Shown here: one piece after another, positions 37,392 to 46,597 of the stretch
Layout of the letters: each line of letters begins with the position of its first letter
Numbering within the stretch: position 1 is the first letter of the stretch
Origin: CAWGHZ01 sp963775315
GTDB taxonomy: Bacteria; Pseudomonadota; Alphaproteobacteria; MPNO01; DASWLB01
Assembly (NCBI GenBank): GCA_963775315.1
Contig: CAVZIN010000009.1
Coordinates: 372,001-436,000 of the forward strand
Direction: 5' to 3'
DNA: 64,000 nucleotides
The notes under the pieces: generated by a model
Told to the model about the DNA's origin: nothing
Seen by the model: the letters and a program-made list of their open reading frames with translations, nothing else
The model's database searches: none
Position numbers and translations under genes: made by a program

Positions 37392-38657
37392 ATGAAAAAG
37401 GGACTCTTGACGACCTCGGCGCTCGTCGCCGCAGGGATGTTCGGCCTGTCGGGTCACGCCGATGCCCAGATGAAGGGGCAGAACCCGGTCCAGCTCAAGG
37501 TCGGCGGCTACATGGAGCAGTTCGTCGGCGCGGCCTTCCAGCGGCCGAACGCGGATACCGGCGTTCATGCTTCGGGCGTGGTCGACCAGCAGACCGAGGC
37601 GGAAATCCATTTCACCGGTCAGGCTCGCCTCGATAACGGGCTGCAGATCGTCGCCCATGTCGAGTTCGAAGTGGCCGGCAGCCCCGGCAACGAGATCGAC
37701 GAGCAGACTCTGACCCTGCGCAACGGGTTCGGCCAGGTCATCCTGGGCAACGAAGACCCCGTATCGTCGCTGATGGTCACCGGCTATGCGACACCGTTCG
37801 TCACCTCGGCTGGCGGCTCGCTGACCTATGACGTCACCCCGTGGGTCCCGCTGCCCACGCAGCGCGGCACGGGTGCGTTCGGTGCGGCGACCACCGGCGC
37901 GCTGCTCGACTCCAAGCTGGAGTCGTTCGACAACGACGCGAGCAAGATCACCTACGTCTCGCCGCGCATCGGCGGGCTGCAGGTCGGCTTCTCGTACGTG
38001 CCCGACAGCAGCCAGCAGCTCCAGACCGGCGGTGCGCTCCTGCGCAACCTGCCGAATGCGGCGCCGCTCGTCGGCGGCTGGACCAACGGGTATGCGGTCG
38101 CGACGAACTACACCTTCGCGATCGATGCCTTCAAGGTCGGCCTCGCCGCCGGCTACGAGCACGCCCAAGGTTCGGGCAATCCGAACGCCGGCACCTCGCC
38201 CGACAATCCCTGGCAGGCGGGTGGCGGTGCGCGGGTCGACTACGGGCCGTTACGTGCGATCGTCGGCTACAAGCGCGTGTCCGGCGTGATCGCCGGCAGC
38301 ATCGGCGGCGTCGCGGGCAACGCGGCCGGCACGACCTTCGACTCGCAGCCCGGCCCGAACGCCACGCACTCGCAGAATGGCCACATGTGGATGGCCGGCG
38401 GGATGTACACCTTCGGCCCCAACGCGGTCAGCCTCGACTGGCAGCGCGGACAGGAGGACGGCATCATCGGCTCGCCCAGCGCGGAGAAGCTGACGATCGT
38501 CAATGCGGCGTACGCCCGTCACCTCGCCCCGGGCATCCGGGCGGCGGCGAACCTGTTCTACGCCGACTACACCGGCCAGCCCGGCGCCACTGCGGCGACC
38601 GAAATCCCGGGCAATCGCGGCTGGGGTATCGCCACCTCGTTCCGTCTCGACTTCTAG
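37392..38657 (+). CDS. Outer-membrane porin, second (intact) copy
   Basis: A 421-residue general porin of the kind common in Rhodospirillales. The signal peptide is residues 1-26 (MKKGLLTTSALVAAGMFGLS ... ADAQ). The first strand contains VQLKVGGYMEQFVGAAFQ, then alternating beta-strands with Tyr/Phe girdles (SPRIGGLQVGFSYVPD), ending in ATSFRLDF with the C-terminal Phe used by the Bam machinery. It would form a trimeric channel for small solutes. The ribosome site GGAGGGGATATG is shared exactly with the upstream broken copy. Two strong terminators follow. Confidence 0.92.
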   Translation: MKKGLLTTSALVAAGMFGLSGHADAQMKGQNPVQLKVGGYMEQFVGAAFQRPNADTGVHASGVVDQQTEAEIHFTGQARLDNGLQIVAHVEFEVAGSPGNEIDEQTLTLRNGFGQVILGNEDPVSSLMVTGYATPFVTSAGGSLTYDVTPWVPLPTQRGTGAFGAATTGALLDSKLESFDNDASKITYVSPRIGGLQVGFSYVPDSSQQLQTGGALLRNLPNAAPLVGGWTNGYAVATNYTFAIDAFKVGLAAGYEHAQGSGNPNAGTSPDNPWQAGGGARVDYGPLRAIVGYKRVSGVIAGSIGGVAGNAAGTTFDSQPGPNATHSQNGHMWMAGGMYTFGPNAVSLDWQRGQEDGIIGSPSAEKLTIVNAAYARHLAPGIRAAANLFYADYTGQPGATAATEIPGNRGWGIATSFRLDF

Positions 38658-38680
38658 TCGCGGCAGAAGCGAACAGACCA

Positions 38681-38740
38681 GGGGGCGGCTTCGGCCGCCC
38701 CCTTCGTTTCGGGAGGGCGGCTTCGGCCGCCCTTTTCGTT
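38681..38740 (+). terminator. Tandem UUCG-loop terminators after the second porin
   Basis: Hairpin 1 is gggggcggc-ttcg-gccgccccc (38681-38703). Hairpin 2 is gggcggc-ttcg-gccgccc (38715-38732) with TTTTCGTTT. Both have ttcg tetraloops. Confidence 0.9.
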
Positions 38741-38748
38741 TGGGTAAT

Positions 38749-39195
38749 TCAGTCGCGCCGGCGCATCCCGGCGGCCAGCCGGATCACCCGCAGCGTCTCC
38801 GACCACAGCACGTAGCGCTCGATCTCGACGATCGGCGACCACATCACGTCGGCCACGTCGTCGGCCGCGACCGCCTCGCCCGCACGCCACTCGGCGGCGA
38901 CGTCGACCAGGGTGTAGTGCATGCGGACCCGCCCGTCGGGGTCGCGGCTGATGGCGTCGATCACGTCGACCAGCGCAAAGATTTCGGCATCGACACCGGT
39001 CTCCTCGGCGAGCTCGCGCCGGCCCGCCTCGAACACGGTTTCACCCGTCTCCTGCGCGCCACCCGGGATCGACCAGCCGTCGCGCCGCGGCTCCTTGCCC
39101 CGCTTGCAGAGCAGCACCTCCTCGCCGCGGAACACCACGACGCCCACCCCGACATAGGGGCGGCTGGGATAGGTGCGGTCCTCGGGCACCGCCAT
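38749..39195 (-). CDS. Nudix hydrolase
   Basis: A 148-residue protein. The Nudix box GG-AQETGETVFEAGRRELAEETG sits at residues 45-67 with all metal-binding Glu residues present. The preceding GKEPRRDGWSIPGG is typical of ADP-ribose/NADH or 8-oxo-dGTP-type pyrophosphatases; the substrate cannot be fixed. It starts directly at the stop of the upstream MFS gene (one base between), so the two form an operon. Confidence 0.88.
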   Translation of the reverse strand: MAVPEDRTYPSRPYVGVGVVVFRGEEVLLCKRGKEPRRDGWSIPGGAQETGETVFEAGRRELAEETGVDAEIFALVDVIDAISRDPDGRVRMHYTLVDVAAEWRAGEAVAADDVADVMWSPIVEIERYVLWSETLRVIRLAAGMRRRD

Positions 39196-39196
39196 C

Positions 39197-40477
39197 TCAG
39201 CCCTCCGCCACGTCGAGCCGGCCTGCGCCGCGCCGCGGCCAGACCAGCCACAGCGCCGCCGCCGCCGTCAGGGTCAGCGTCGCCAGCAAGCCCGCCTGGT
39301 GCGCCGCCGGCACGTAGCCGCCGCCCGTCGCGACCGGGAAGGCGCCGACGATCTCGCCGACGCCCCACTGCACGATGAAGGCCATGACGAAGGAGAGCAT
39401 GTTCTGGGCCGAGTTGATGCGTCCGGCGAGGCTCACGGGAAAATACCGGCCGTAGAGCGCATAGACCAGGATGCCGGTCGAGCCGAACGCGCCGAACGCG
39501 AAGCAGAGAGGCAGGGCGACCGCGGTCGCGCCGGCGGCGAACAGGCTTTCGACCGCCAGCGTGCCGAAGATGGCGCAGATCACCCCGGCGACCAGCGGCA
39601 CGCCGCGCCGCACCGCCCAGCCGGCGAGCGCGCCAGAGCCGAACACGCCGGCGAGGAAGCCGACATTGAACAGGAACAGCGCGTTCGCCACCTCGTGCGA
39701 ATCGAACCCCGCCACGTCGCGGAGCCACGGCGCCACCCACAGCGTCTGGTAGGCCATGGTCGCGGCGGTGTTGACCGAGGCCGCGATCGACAGCCGCCAG
39801 AAGATCGCGCTGCCGAACACGCGACCGAGCCCGGCGATCTGGGACTTCAGCGTGTCGGGCGGCCGCCCCCCCTCCTCCTCCGGCGCGTCCGGCACGGCGA
39901 AGAAGATCAGCGCGGCGGCGGCGAGCGTCAGCGCCGCGAGCAGCCAGAACACGCCGCGCCAGCCGACGACCGGCATGAGCAGCTCGACGGGGATCGTCGC
40001 GGACAGCGCGCCGAGCCCGCCGAACGCCGTCGCGCAGCCGTTCATCAGCGGCAGCCGGTCCTTCGGCCACCACATCACGTTCGCCTTGAAGCAGGCCATC
40101 AGGCAGGTCGAGACGCCGAGCCCGATCAGCCCGCGCGCGACGGTGAGCGTGGCGAGGCTGTCGCCGAGCGCGAAGAGGCCGGCGCCCGTCGCGGCGAACA
40201 GCAGCAGCACCGACTGCACGCGCCTCGGCCCGTAGCGGTCGAGCATCAGCCCGAGCGGCACCTGGCAGATCGCGAACACGAAAAAATAGACGCTGGTGAG
40301 CAGTCCGAGCTGCGCCGCGCCGAGCCCGATGTCGGTCACGAGGCGCGGCGAGATGACCGCGTTCACCGCGCGGAACAGATAAGACATGTAGTAGCCGAGC
40401 GCGAACGGCAGCAGCACGGTGAACACCACCGCGAGCTGGCCCGGTGCGCCGGCCGCCTGCGCCTTCGATCCCGTCAT
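39197..40477 (-). CDS. MFS transporter
   Basis: A 426-residue protein with twelve spans. GLMLDRYGPRRVQSVLLLF is the loop 2-3 signature and MACFKANVMWWPKDRLPLMN lies in the helix 4-5 region as in glycerol-3-phosphate/hexose-phosphate-like and oxalate/formate-like carriers. GGGAGTGG precedes the ATG at 40477. It is co-transcribed with the Nudix gene and divergent from the amidase, which might act on the imported compound; this link is only positional. Confidence 0.85.
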   Translation of the reverse strand: MTGSKAQAAGAPGQLAVVFTVLLPFALGYYMSYLFRAVNAVISPRLVTDIGLGAAQLGLLTSVYFFVFAICQVPLGLMLDRYGPRRVQSVLLLFAATGAGLFALGDSLATLTVARGLIGLGVSTCLMACFKANVMWWPKDRLPLMNGCATAFGGLGALSATIPVELLMPVVGWRGVFWLLAALTLAAAALIFFAVPDAPEEEGGRPPDTLKSQIAGLGRVFGSAIFWRLSIAASVNTAATMAYQTLWVAPWLRDVAGFDSHEVANALFLFNVGFLAGVFGSGALAGWAVRRGVPLVAGVICAIFGTLAVESLFAAGATAVALPLCFAFGAFGSTGILVYALYGRYFPVSLAGRINSAQNMLSFVMAFIVQWGVGEIVGAFPVATGGGYVPAAHQAGLLATLTLTAAAALWLVWPRRGAGRLDVAEG

Positions 40478-40542
40478 GTACGATCCACTCCCGCGCCGAG
40501 CGTAGCGACTTCGCGGCCGGTGCCGCAAGCATGCGCGGCGGC

Positions 40543-40571
40543 TTGACGCCCCGCCGCCCGCTCCCTACCGT
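40543..40571 (+). promoter_or_regulatory. Candidate promoter of the amidase gene
   Basis: TTGACG, 17 bases, TACCGT. The predicted RNA start is about 10 bases before the GTG, right at the ribosome site GGAGG. Confidence 0.4.
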
Positions 40572-40588
40572 CGCGGCCGGAGGCGCAT

Positions 40589-41935
40589 GTGACACCCATT
40601 CGATCCCTCGCCGGCGACCTCGCCGCCGGCCGCACGAGTTCCACCCGGCTGGTCGAGGATGCGCTCGTCCGCATCGCCGACCCGGACGGCGAGGGGCGGC
40701 GCACTTTCCTCAAGGTCCACGACGTCCAGGCGCGCGCGGCGGCCGCGGCCAGCAATTCGCTGCGCAAGGCGGGGATCGTGCCGTCGCCGCTCGCCGGGCT
40801 TCCCGTCTCGGTGAAGGATCTGTTCGACCTGGCCGGCGAGGTGACGACCGCCGCCTCGAAGGCGACGGCCGGCGATCCGCCCGCCACCGCCGACGCGCCG
40901 GCCATCGCACGATTGCGCAGCGCCGGCGCCGTGGTCGTCGGGCGCACCAACATGACCGAGTTCGCCTATTCCGGCCTCGGGCTCAACAGCCATTTCGGCA
41001 CGCCGCGGAACCCCTGGGACCGCGCCACCGGGCGCATTCCCGGCGGGTCGTCGTCCGGCGCGGCGGTTTCGGTCGCCGACGGCATGGCCGCCTTCGCCAT
41101 CGGCAGCGACACCGGCGGCTCGGTCCGCATCCCGGCCGCCCTCTGCGGCGTCACCGGCTTCAAGCCGACCGCGCGGCGCGTTCCGCGCGACGGCGCGTTT
41201 CCGCTGTCCTACAGCCTCGATTCGATCGGCCCGCTCGCCCCCACCGTCGCGTGCTGCGCGCTGGTCGACGCGGTGATGGCGGGCGCGCCGCCCGTCGTGC
41301 CCGAACCGCTGCCGCTGGCCGGGCTGCGCTTCTGCGTGCCGAAGACCTTCGTGCTCGACGAACTCGACGACGCGGTCGGGCGCGCGTTCGAGCGCGCGCT
41401 GGCAACCCTGTCGGCGGCCGGCGCCCGCATTGCCGAGATCGCCTTCCCCGAGATCGCCCGCATCCCCGACGAGACGCCGCACGGCGGCGTGCTGGCGGCC
41501 GAGGCGCACGCCATCCATCGGCGGCGCGTCGAGGCGCACGGCAGGGGTTACGACCCGCGCGTCCGCGTCCGCATCGGCCGCGGCGCCAACCTCGACGCCG
41601 CCGACTATGTCGAGCTGTCGCGCACCCGCGCCCGCACCATCGCCGACGCCGCCGCGCGAAGCGCCGCCTACGACGCGATTCTGATGCCGACCGTCGCCAC
41701 CGTCGCCCCGGCCATCGCGCCGCTCGATGCCGACGAGGCGCTCTACGGTACGACGAACTTCCTGATGCTGCGCAACACCTCGGTCGGCAACTATCTCGAC
41801 CGCTGCGCGCTCTCCATCCCCTGCCATGCGCCGGGCGAGGCGCCGGTCGGGCTGATGGCGATGGGCGAGACGATGGGCGATGCGCGCCTGATCGCGGTCG
41901 GGCTCGCCATCGAGGCCGCGCTGGCCGGCCGATAG
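40589..41935 (+). CDS. Amidase-signature enzyme
   Basis: A 448-residue hydrolase. The catalytic Lys76 is in PVSVKDLFD, the cis-Ser near 154 in GRIPGGSSSGAA and the nucleophile Ser178 in IGSDTGGSVRIPA. The family includes GatA, malonamidase and aryl-acylamidases. gatB/gatC are not adjacent and the length is below GatA's usual 480-490, so a catabolic amidase is more likely. The GTG start has GGAGG 6 bases upstream. It is convergent with the MetE-like gene, 3 bases apart. Confidence 0.88.
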   Translation: MTPIRSLAGDLAAGRTSSTRLVEDALVRIADPDGEGRRTFLKVHDVQARAAAAASNSLRKAGIVPSPLAGLPVSVKDLFDLAGEVTTAASKATAGDPPATADAPAIARLRSAGAVVVGRTNMTEFAYSGLGLNSHFGTPRNPWDRATGRIPGGSSSGAAVSVADGMAAFAIGSDTGGSVRIPAALCGVTGFKPTARRVPRDGAFPLSYSLDSIGPLAPTVACCALVDAVMAGAPPVVPEPLPLAGLRFCVPKTFVLDELDDAVGRAFERALATLSAAGARIAEIAFPEIARIPDETPHGGVLAAEAHAIHRRRVEAHGRGYDPRVRVRIGRGANLDAADYVELSRTRARTIADAAARSAAYDAILMPTVATVAPAIAPLDADEALYGTTNFLMLRNTSVGNYLDRCALSIPCHAPGEAPVGLMAMGETMGDARLIAVGLAIEAALAGR

Positions 41936-41938
41936 GCC

Positions 41939-43126
41939 TCAGCCTTTGCCGATGACCATCGAGTAGCGGTTGTCGGCGGCGCGGCACGGCGCCTCGGGCA
42001 GGCGCTGCTCGCGCCGCACCTGGTTGGTGCCGGCGACGATCGAGACCATCTTGTAGAAGGCGTGGCGACGGCTCATCCCCTCGCGCCCCATGCCGCAGTC
42101 GGACGCGAGCACCAGCCGTTCGGCGCCGATATGCTTCAGCCCGTCGCGCACCTGGGCGGCCACCTGGTCGGGCGTCTCGACCTGCAGCGTGTGGTGGTCG
42201 ATCACGCCGATCGCGACTTTCTTGTCGTCGGAGATGCCCTTGCCGATCTCGGGCAGGTCGATGCCGCCCGACGAGCAGGATTCGAAGGTGATGACGTCGG
42301 CGTCCACCCGGTCGAGCGCCGGGATGGCGGGGACGTAGCTCTGCACCGTCGCGAACAGGCGCTGCTGCGCCGGGTTGCCCCAGCAGGTATGGCACCACAC
42401 CTCGGTCTTGGCGCGGAGCCCGCGCACGGTGACGTTGAACACCTCGACGATGAAGTCTGGCGTCAGCACGTTGTCGCTGATCCCCTTCGCGGCCAGAAGG
42501 TGGATCTGCGGCTCCTCGATCTGGATGGCCGGGCAGCCGGCGTCGGCGAGGTCGGTGAGCTCGGCGTTCAACGCCTCGGCGATGGCGAGGATCGCGCTGC
42601 GCAAATCCTTGTAGTGATAGTCGCGGACGCCCATGCCGAGCAGCTCGGCGGTGACGGTGCCGAACTTGACCGGCTTCGAGGTCTGGCGCTGCGCCGCCTT
42701 CCAGATATCGGTGTATTGCAGCGTGCCACGCCCGACGGGCCCCGTCAGGTCGGGCATCATCCGCGTTTCGAGCACGTCGTGCATGATGTGTCCGCGCGGG
42801 GTGACGAAGCCGGCGCGCCCGCCCTCGATCCGATAGGGCTGCGAAGTGCCGAACCCCTCCATGTGACCGGGCGCGTAGGAGAACCAGCTATGCCCGCCGA
42901 CATCGGCATCGAAATGGGCGTCGCCGTCGGTCGCGATGTCGAGCCCGGCCGCCTCCTGCTCGGAAAGATAGACGGCGACCGTGTCGAGATACTGCTCGCG
43001 GAAGGTCAGCTCGACCATCGCGTCGCGGAAGCTGCGCTTGCCGAGATTCTCGGTGTACCAGGACGGCCGCGGCAGCGAGCCGATGATGGTCGTGGGAAGC
43101 TTGATCCCGTCGGTCGCGCGGAACAT
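41939..43126 (-). CDS. MetE C-terminal-like (cobalamin-independent methionine synthase II family) protein
   Basis: A 395-residue TIM-barrel protein. The N-terminus TTIIGSLPRP is the family hallmark. Zinc ligands appear in WCHTCWGN (His, Cys), FESCSSGG and LASDCGMGREGM. It matches only the C-terminal half of MetE. Such stand-alone proteins are found near catabolic genes and may demethylate or transfer methyl groups from substrates other than methyltetrahydrofolate. It lies upstream-adjacent to an alpha/beta hydrolase and cupin gene set on the same strand. Confidence 0.85.
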   Translation of the reverse strand: MFRATDGIKLPTTIIGSLPRPSWYTENLGKRSFRDAMVELTFREQYLDTVAVYLSEQEAAGLDIATDGDAHFDADVGGHSWFSYAPGHMEGFGTSQPYRIEGGRAGFVTPRGHIMHDVLETRMMPDLTGPVGRGTLQYTDIWKAAQRQTSKPVKFGTVTAELLGMGVRDYHYKDLRSAILAIAEALNAELTDLADAGCPAIQIEEPQIHLLAAKGISDNVLTPDFIVEVFNVTVRGLRAKTEVWCHTCWGNPAQQRLFATVQSYVPAIPALDRVDADVITFESCSSGGIDLPEIGKGISDDKKVAIGVIDHHTLQVETPDQVAAQVRDGLKHIGAERLVLASDCGMGREGMSRRHAFYKMVSIVAGTNQVRREQRLPEAPCRAADNRYSMVIGKG

Positions 43127-43201
43127 GGCGGTCCTCCCTCTTCCGCTGGCCGGCCGATCCTGGGCGAACCGGCCAAGGGGCGCAAGGCTCCGGTTCGCTC
43201 C

Positions 43202-43996
43202 CTACCCCTGCGACAGCAGGAAGGAGCGCACCGGCGCGTTGTAGGCGGCAGGATCGGCGGCGGTGACGAAATGCCCGCCGCCGTCGAGCCGGACCAGCCG
43301 CGCGCGTGGAATGGCCGCCGCGATCTCCTCGGACAGATGCAGCGGCACGACCATGTCGTCGCGGGCGCAGATCACCATGGTGGGGGTGGTGATGGCACCG
43401 AGCTGGCCACGCCGGTTGAAGGCGACGATGGCGTCGATGCGCGCGAGCGCGATGGCAAGGTCGGGCGGGCTGGCGAGCGTCGCGGCCTCGGCGCGGGAGA
43501 GATCGCCGTCATGGTCGCGGATCCAGGCGGGTGGCCACAGGAAGGCGTTCGAGACGCGCAGATAGCTGGCGAGGCCGAGCCGTTCCAGTGCCTCTTTGCG
43601 AACCTCGAAGCAGCGCCGGAAGAACGGGTCCGACCCTGCCCAGGTCGCGGACAGCACCAGGCTCGCCAGCCGATCCGGATGGTCGAGCGCGATCACCTGG
43701 CCAATCGCCCCGCCGGTCGAATGGCCAACCAGATGCGCCTTCTCGATGCCGAACGCATCCATCAGCCGCAGCGTGTCGTCGGCCATGCCCTCGACGGTGT
43801 ACTCGCCGGGCGTGCGGGTCGACCGTCCGCAGCCGCGATGGTCGTGGATGATGCAGCGGAACCGGTCGGAAAATCCCGCCACCTGGGGCGCCCAGAAGCT
43901 GCCGATCCCGCCGAGGCCAGGCACCAGCAGCAATGGCGGCCCCTCGCCCTCCGCCTCGTAGTAGATTTCCGCGTCGCCGATATTCGCCGTGGGCAT
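43202..43996 (-). CDS. Alpha/beta-fold hydrolase
   Basis: A 264-residue enzyme. The oxyanion region is PGLGGIGSFW, the nucleophile Ser93 is in VGHSTGG, Asp213/214 is in CARDDMVVP and His242 in GGGHFV. It is closest in style to 3-oxoadipate enol-lactonase/RutD-like hydrolases. It lies 2 bases downstream of the cupin gene on the same strand and is probably translated from the same mRNA. The substrate is unknown. Confidence 0.88.
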   Translation of the reverse strand: MPTANIGDAEIYYEAEGEGPPLLLVPGLGGIGSFWAPQVAGFSDRFRCIIHDHRGCGRSTRTPGEYTVEGMADDTLRLMDAFGIEKAHLVGHSTGGAIGQVIALDHPDRLASLVLSATWAGSDPFFRRCFEVRKEALERLGLASYLRVSNAFLWPPAWIRDHDGDLSRAEAATLASPPDLAIALARIDAIVAFNRRGQLGAITTPTMVICARDDMVVPLHLSEEIAAAIPRARLVRLDGGGHFVTAADPAAYNAPVRSFLLSQG

Positions 43997-43998
43997 GG

Positions 43999-44496
43999 TC
44001 AGCTCGCCTTCGTGTTCTGCATACCGAGGCACCGCTCGATCTCGACCACGTCGTTCGGCCGGGCGAACGGCTCGGGCGCGGGCTCGCCCGGCGTGCGGGC
44101 GCGGCCGATGGCGGCGAAGAAATCCTCCAGCCCCGCCGGCGCGATCAGCCACATCATCACCAGCGGGTCCGGCCCGTCATTGACGATCTCGTGCAGCGCG
44201 TTCCGCCCGAGGAAGCACATCGTGCCCGGCGTCAGCGGATGCGACTCGCCGTCGATCTCGATATGACCGGTGCCCTTGAAGCAGACCTGCAGCTCGACCT
44301 GGGCATCGTGCGAATGGGCGCGCACCCGCCCGCCCGGCGCCACCGTCTGGAACCCGGTCGAATAGCCGTCATGGCCCGTGTCGGAGGGGGTCAGCATCAC
44401 CTCGGCATAGCCGCTCGCCGGCACCGGCTGCCACCAGGACCGCCCCTCGTCCGGCTGGCGCACCACGAAGCGGCGGCCGGTCGTCGTTCCGTCCAT
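43999..44496 (-). CDS. Cupin-domain protein
   Basis: A 165-residue protein with a single cupin. Motif 1 contains GGRVRAHSHDAQVELQVCFKG (metal-binding His pair and Glu) and motif 2 is GTMCFLGRNALHEIVND (second His). Length and composition fit a dioxygenase-like or sensor cupin; activity is unknown. I favour the ATG at 44496 (GGAG 7 bases upstream) over 44514. It precedes the hydrolase gene by 2 bases. Confidence 0.78.
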   Translation of the reverse strand: MDGTTTGRRFVVRQPDEGRSWWQPVPASGYAEVMLTPSDTGHDGYSTGFQTVAPGGRVRAHSHDAQVELQVCFKGTGHIEIDGESHPLTPGTMCFLGRNALHEIVNDGPDPLVMMWLIAPAGLEDFFAAIGRARTPGEPAPEPFARPNDVVEIERCLGMQNTKAS

Positions 44497-44558
44497 CTCG
44501 CTCTCCAATTCCATCCGGCCCCAATCTAGTACGGATCGAGGCGGCAAACGACCCGGCG

Positions 44559-45617
44559 CTATGCCTTCACCCCGGCGCCGGCGGCGGGCGCCGCGCCGGG
44601 GTCGAGCGGCCAGCGCGGCCGCGGGGCGAAATCGAGCCCGTCGGCAATGCCGAGCCGGCGGCGTTCGAGCCCGGCCCAGGCGATCATCGCGCCGTTGTCG
44701 GTGCAGAGAGGCTGCGGCGGCGCGACGAAATCGAGCCCGGCCTCGGCGGCGAGGCCCGCGAGCCCGGCGCGCAGGGCGCGATTCGCGGCGACGCCGCCCG
44801 CGACCACCAGCGTCCGCCCGCCAGGATGCGCCGCGCGGAACGCCGCCACCGCGTTCCGCGTTCGATCCAGCATGACCTCCGTGATCGCCGCCTGCACCCC
44901 GGCCGCCAGGTCGGCGACGTCCCGTGCCGCAAGCGCGCCGGGCGGCAGGGCGGCGACCGCGTGACGCACCGCTGTCTTGAGGCCGGAGAAGGAGAAGTCG
45001 CACCCCGCCCTGCCCTTCAGCGGCCGCGGCAGGGGAAAGCGCGCGGCGTCGCCGGCCGCGGCCAGCCGCTCGATCTCCGGCCCGCCGGGATAGTCGAGCC
45101 CCAGCATCTTGGCCGCCTTGTCGAACGCCTCGCCGACCGCGTCGTCAAGCGTGGTGCCGAGCCGGCGGTAGCGCCCCACCCCCTCGGCGATCAGAAGCTG
45201 GCAATGGCCGCCCGTCGCCAGCAGCACGAGATAGGGAAACGCGATCCCGTCGGTCAGCCTCGCCGTGAGCGCGTGCCCCTCCAGGTGGTTGACGGCGACG
45301 AAGGGCAGGCCGCGCGCCGCGGCGATGGCCTTGGCGGTCATCACGCCCACGATCACCCCGCCGATCAGCCCGGGCCCACCGGTCGCGGCCACCGCGTCCA
45401 GCGCGTCGAACCCGATGCCGGCGTCCGCCATCGCCCGGGCGACGATGGAATCGAGCGCGTCGAGATGGGCGCGGGCCGCGATCTCGGGCACGATCCCGCC
45501 GAACGGCCGGTGGTCGGCGAGCTGGCTCAGCACGACGTCGGCGCGGATGCGGCGGGTGTCGTCCACCACGGCCGCCGCCGTCTCGTCGCAGCTCGTTTCG
45601 ATCCCCAGGACCAGCAT
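44559..45617 (-). CDS. tsaD: tRNA N6-adenosine threonylcarbamoyltransferase
   Basis: A 352-residue ASKHA-fold protein. The opening is VLGIETSCDETAAAVVD. The iron/zinc-binding His111 and His115 lie in VNHLEGH, GGHCQLLIAEG is present and VAGGVAANRALRAGL is the closing nucleotide-binding motif. It makes t6A37 in ANN-decoding tRNAs with TsaB/TsaE. The divergent arrangement with hemC, 59 bases apart, is conserved in alphaproteobacteria. Confidence 0.96.
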   Translation of the reverse strand: MLVLGIETSCDETAAAVVDDTRRIRADVVLSQLADHRPFGGIVPEIAARAHLDALDSIVARAMADAGIGFDALDAVAATGGPGLIGGVIVGVMTAKAIAAARGLPFVAVNHLEGHALTARLTDGIAFPYLVLLATGGHCQLLIAEGVGRYRRLGTTLDDAVGEAFDKAAKMLGLDYPGGPEIERLAAAGDAARFPLPRPLKGRAGCDFSFSGLKTAVRHAVAALPPGALAARDVADLAAGVQAAITEVMLDRTRNAVAAFRAAHPGGRTLVVAGGVAANRALRAGLAGLAAEAGLDFVAPPQPLCTDNGAMIAWAGLERRRLGIADGLDFAPRPRWPLDPGAAPAAGAGVKA

Positions 45618-45676
45618 GGCGGCCGTTATACCCCAAACGGCTTTGCCGCGACCCGCGAGTGCGCTAGAGGTGGGAC

Positions 45677-46597
45677 ATGGTGGCCCCGATCAGGATAGGC
45701 ACGCGCGGCAGCCCGCTGGCGCTCGTCCAGGCGAATGCGCTGCGCGACGCGCTGGCCGCGGCCGACCCGGCCCTGGCCGGGGACGGCGCCATCGCGCTCG
45801 TCCCCATCCGCACCTCGGGCGACCGGACCAAGGGCTCGCTGGCGGCGGCCGGCGGCAAGGGGCTGTTCGTCAAGGAGCTGGACGAGGCGGTGCTCGACGG
45901 GCGGGTCGATCTCGCCGTCCATTCGCTGAAGGACGTGCCGGCCGAGCGGCCCGAGGGGCTGGCGCTCGCCGGCGTGCTGCCGCGCGAGGACCCGCGCGAC
46001 GCGCTGATCGCCCGCGGTGCAAACTCGATCGCCACCCTGCCGCGAGGCGCAACGGTCGGCACCTCGTCGCCGCGGCGGCGCGCCCTGCTGCTGAACGCCC
46101 GGCCGGACCTCCGCATGATCGAGTTCCGCGGCAATGTCGAGACCCGGCTCGCCAAGCTCGCGGCGGGCGAGGCCGACGCCACCATCCTGGCGCTCGCCGG
46201 GCTCCGGCGCATCGGGCGGACCGAGGCGGTCACCCGCGTGCTCGAGCCGGACGAGCTGCTGCCCGCCGCGTGCCAGGGCGCCATCGGCGTCGAGTGCCGG
46301 GCGGACGACGAGGCGCGGCGCGCGCTTCTCGCCCGGATCAGCCACGCCGAGACGATGACGCGCGTCACCGCCGAACGCGCGGCGCTCGCCATCCTCGGCG
46401 GCACCTGCACGACGCCGGTCGCGGTCCTCGCCACGCTCGACGGCGGCACGCTCTCGGTGCGCGGCCAGATCGCCATGCCGGACGGCACCGGCTTCGTCGA
46501 GTCGCGCGCGAACGGCGCGGCGGACGAGGCGGAGCGGCTGGGCGCCATGGTGGGGGCCGCGCTCCGCCGTCGCGCGCCCTCCGGGTTCTTCGGATAG
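45677..46597 (+). CDS. hemC: Hydroxymethylbilane synthase (porphobilinogen deaminase)
   Basis: A 306-residue cytosolic enzyme polymerising four porphobilinogens. IGTRGSPLALVQAN opens the protein, the VHSLKDVPAE loop carries the catalytic Asp, GTSSPRRRALLL binds the growing chain, and Cys244 in LGGTCTTP anchors the dipyrromethane cofactor. Its TAG shares one base with the GTG of the next gene, so translation of hemC and hemD is coupled. Confidence 0.96.
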   Translation: MVAPIRIGTRGSPLALVQANALRDALAAADPALAGDGAIALVPIRTSGDRTKGSLAAAGGKGLFVKELDEAVLDGRVDLAVHSLKDVPAERPEGLALAGVLPREDPRDALIARGANSIATLPRGATVGTSSPRRRALLLNARPDLRMIEFRGNVETRLAKLAAGEADATILALAGLRRIGRTEAVTRVLEPDELLPAACQGAIGVECRADDEARRALLARISHAETMTRVTAERAALAILGGTCTTPVAVLATLDGGTLSVRGQIAMPDGTGFVESRANGAADEAERLGAMVGAALRRRAPSGFFG

